NCBI GenBank assembly: GCA_963732585.1
Contig: CAVSZY010000004.1
Location: 1 to 64,000, forward strand
DNA from: WLMZ01 sp963732585
Lineage (GTDB): Bacteria > Actinomycetota > Acidimicrobiia > Acidimicrobiales > Ilumatobacteraceae
Length of the DNA stretch: 64,000 bases
Direction: 5' to 3'
Part shown: positions 62,041 through 64,000 of the stretch, one piece after another
Position numbering within the stretch: position 1 is the first letter of the stretch
How the letters are laid out: every line of letters starts with the position of its first letter
Made by a program: the position numbers and the translations under genes
The notes under the pieces: generated by a model
Told to the model about the DNA's origin: nothing
The model's input: only the letters and a program-made list of their open reading frames with translations
Databases searched by the model: none

Positions 62041-64000
62041 CAGGCGACATCCTCGTCGCCGTCGGTCGAACGCAGGGCGATCACGTCACGGAGCTGCTCT
62101 GTGGAGAGTTCCGTGATCCACGCCTCGCCGGTACCGACGACCGCCTCGGCCAACGCCCGCTTGGCGGTGATCATCGCATCTATCCGTTCCTCGATGGTGC
62201 CGGTGGAGACGAGCTTGTGGACAAGCACCGTACGTTTCTGGCCAATCCGGTACGCCCGATCTGTGGCCTGATCTTCGACGGCCGGATTCCACCAACGATC
62301 GAGGTGAATGACGTGTCCGGCTGCGGTCAGGTTGAGGCCGGTGCCACCCGCCTTGATCGATAGCAGGAAGAGGTTGGGGCCCTCGACGGCCTGGAATCGC
62401 TCGACCATATCGTCGCGTTTCTTGCGGGACACGCCGCCATGCAGCCACAACGGGGCCGTCCCGTATCGGGCGGTGAAGTAAGGGACAAGCAGCTCGCCCC
62501 ACTCGGCGAACTGGGTGAACAACAGCGCCTTGTCGTCGGCCGCGACAATCTCATCGAGCAACTCGTCGATGCGAGCCAGCTTCCCCGAGCGGCCCGACAA
62601 CGACGAACCGTCGCGGGCGAAATGGGCCGGATGGTTGCACACCTGTTTCAGCTTGCCGATGCCGGCGAGCACCAGGCCGCGACGTTCGATCCCGTCGGCG
62701 GCGTCGGCTGCGTTCAACAGATCATCGACAACCGCCCGATAGAGCGTGGCCTGTTCACGGGTGAGCGGGCAGTGCTCGGTCTGTTCGATCTTGTCCGGCA
62801 AGTCGTCGATGATCGACCGGTCGGTCTTCAGCCTACGAAGGACGAATGGCCCAGTGATCCGACGCAACAGCGCGGTCGCTGGCGCGTCATGCTCGCTCTC
62901 GATCGGTGTCGCAAAACGTCGTTTGAACTCGGTTTGTGTGCCGAGCAACCCTGGATTGAGCACATGCATCAGCGACCACAGCTCGCCGAGACGATTCTCG
63001 ACCGGCGTTCCCGTGAGAGCAACGCGTCGCTCGGCGCGAAGTTGGCGGATCGCCTTGGTCTGGGCAGTTCCGGGGTTCTTCACCTGTTGCGCCTCGTCCA
63101 ACACCAGGCGACCCCACGGAACCGCCTGCAACAAGGCCAGGTCGCGAGCGACGAGCGAGTACGTCGTCAACACCACGTCGGCGTCGGCACGCGCCGAGAC
63201 GATCTGCTCTTCGGTGCGTAAGCGGTCCGGCCCGTGATGAATCTTGACCCGCAAGCCCGGTGCGAAGCGTTCCAGTTCACGCTGCCAATTACCGAGCACC
63301 GAGACCGGACACACGACCAAGGTCGGTTGCTCGATCGGGTCGGCGAGCAGCGTGGCGATCAATTGCGCCGTCTTACCGAGCCCCATGTCGTCGGCGAGGC
63401 AGGCACCGAGCCCAAGCCGACCGAGGAACGTCAACCAACCAGTGCCCCGCTGCTGATACGGCCGCAACGTGCCGCTGAAGCCCGGCGGGTCGACAATCGG
63501 GGCCACCGTTGCGTGCACGGCTCCATCGAGCAGTTCCCCGAGCCATCCACTGGCCGTCACCTCAGCGTCGCCGACGTCGCCCGGCAACGCTATTCCCGGC
63601 AGCCCAAGCGCGGTGCGCATCACTTCCGCGGCCGTTGCTTGACCCTTGCCGCCCACCGCGGCGATCATCGCCGCCAGTTCAGTTGGATCGAGCTCGACCC
63701 ATTCTCCGCGCACGCGCACAAGGCTCTGCTTGGTCGCCGCGGCCCGTTCCAAGTCGCGCAGTTCGTCGGCTGTCAGCGTGGTGCCACCAAGAGCGGCCTC
63801 CCAGGTGAACGACACCATCTGGTCGAACCCGAGACCCGAGCCGGCGCCCGACACGGCAGCGGACGACGTTGACCGCTTCGAGCTCGCCCGAGCGCGCAAG
63901 CGCACTCGCTGACGCTGTGACCACCACCCCGGCAGGTTGAGCCCGATGCCTGCATCTGCGAGCACAGCGAAGCGGTCGCGCACGAACACGACCACTGCAT
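62040..64000 (-). CDS. SNF2-family helicase, N-terminus outside the window
   Basis: About 653 residues are visible; the frame stays open at the right edge. Helicase motifs are I LADDMGLGKTAQLIA, II VLDEAQQVKN, III ALTGTPVENR, V IKAGGTGLNL and VI DQATDRAYRIGQ. SNF2 proteins use ATP to move along double-stranded DNA. The missing part is probably the usual SNF2-associated N-terminal domain, since full members are 900 or more residues. It is co-transcribed with the SWIM gene. Confidence 0.9.
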   Translation of the reverse strand, partial: AVVVFVRDRFAVLADAGIGLNLPGWWSQRQRVRLRARASSKRSTSSAAVSGAGSGLGFDQMVSFTWEAALGGTTLTADELRDLERAAATKQSLVRVRGEWVELDPTELAAMIAAVGGKGQATAAEVMRTALGLPGIALPGDVGDAEVTASGWLGELLDGAVHATVAPIVDPPGFSGTLRPYQQRGTGWLTFLGRLGLGACLADDMGLGKTAQLIATLLADPIEQPTLVVCPVSVLGNWQRELERFAPGLRVKIHHGPDRLRTEEQIVSARADADVVLTTYSLVARDLALLQAVPWGRLVLDEAQQVKNPGTAQTKAIRQLRAERRVALTGTPVENRLGELWSLMHVLNPGLLGTQTEFKRRFATPIESEHDAPATALLRRITGPFVLRRLKTDRSIIDDLPDKIEQTEHCPLTREQATLYRAVVDDLLNAADAADGIERRGLVLAGIGKLKQVCNHPAHFARDGSSLSGRSGKLARIDELLDEIVAADDKALLFTQFAEWGELLVPYFTARYGTAPLWLHGGVSRKKRDDMVERFQAVEGPNLFLLSIKAGGTGLNLTAAGHVIHLDRWWNPAVEDQATDRAYRIGQKRTVLVHKLVSTGTIEERIDAMITAKRALAEAVVGTGEAWITELSTEQLRDVIALRSTDGDEDVA

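Overview
The window is GC-rich DNA from a bacterium that is very probably an actinomycete, most likely of the Acidimicrobiia/Ilumatobacter kind. The evidence is: mycofactocin genes with their own electron-transfer flavoproteins, a DUF4916 NUDIX protein, a mycothiol-synthase-like acetyltransferase, many GTG starts, and several genes that begin 6-7 bases after a TANNNT box, as in leaderless actinobacterial transcripts. I saw no rRNA, tRNA, CRISPR array or insertion sequence. The taxonomic placement is inference.

Layout. 1-4925 (minus) is a large RHS/YD-repeat protein gene that has lost its 5' part, carries a +1 frameshift and runs off the left edge; it contains two near-identical 161-residue modules. 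5312-12754 (plus) is a tightly overlapping operon: ETF alpha, FixC-like ETF:quinone oxidoreductase, FixX-like ferredoxin, ETF beta, MftE, MftF, an alanine-racemase-like PLP protein and a membrane acyltransferase. It is followed at 13073-15031 by an OYE/FadH-type oxidoreductase. Together this is the redox and maturation arm of a mycofactocin system, sending electrons from mycofactocin-dependent oxidation to quinone; mftA-D are not in the window.

15056-35288 looks like a surface-polysaccharide region with sulfation. CysQ, CysD, CysN and CysC make PAPS and clear PAP (cysD and cysN each carry a +1 frameshift). A nine-gene minus-strand operon (35288 to 21487) encodes a giant beta-propeller surface protein, a PssD/PssE (Alg14/Alg13-like) glycosyltransferase pair, two sulfotransferases, a GT2 enzyme, a Wzy/ligase-like membrane protein, a kinase-fold protein and a flippase fused in frame to a Wzz-type co-polymerase. 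A GH26-like glycosidase and an SdrD-B lipoprotein sit beside cysQ.

35593-41180 holds a Nei-type DNA glycosylase with an altered N-terminus and a compact minus-strand set (NUDIX, HExxH metallopeptidase, ComEC-like metallo-beta-lactamase fold protein, unknown 197-residue protein). 42198-49624 has two paralogous ABC-2 exporter cassettes facing each other around fructose-bisphosphate aldolase and a proline-racemase-family protein whose catalytic cysteines are both replaced. 49736-57177 carries cell-envelope genes (L,D-transpeptidase, OafA-SGNH acyltransferase), a dienelactone hydrolase, a secreted protein, a TetR regulator, an ankyrin protein and a HisD/HpsN-type dehydrogenase. 57228-60948 has an EamA transporter, a double-GNAT protein and an oxygenase pair resembling TmpA/TmpB for trimethylaminoethylphosphonate breakdown. 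The right edge has a SWIM protein and a SNF2 helicase cut by the window end.
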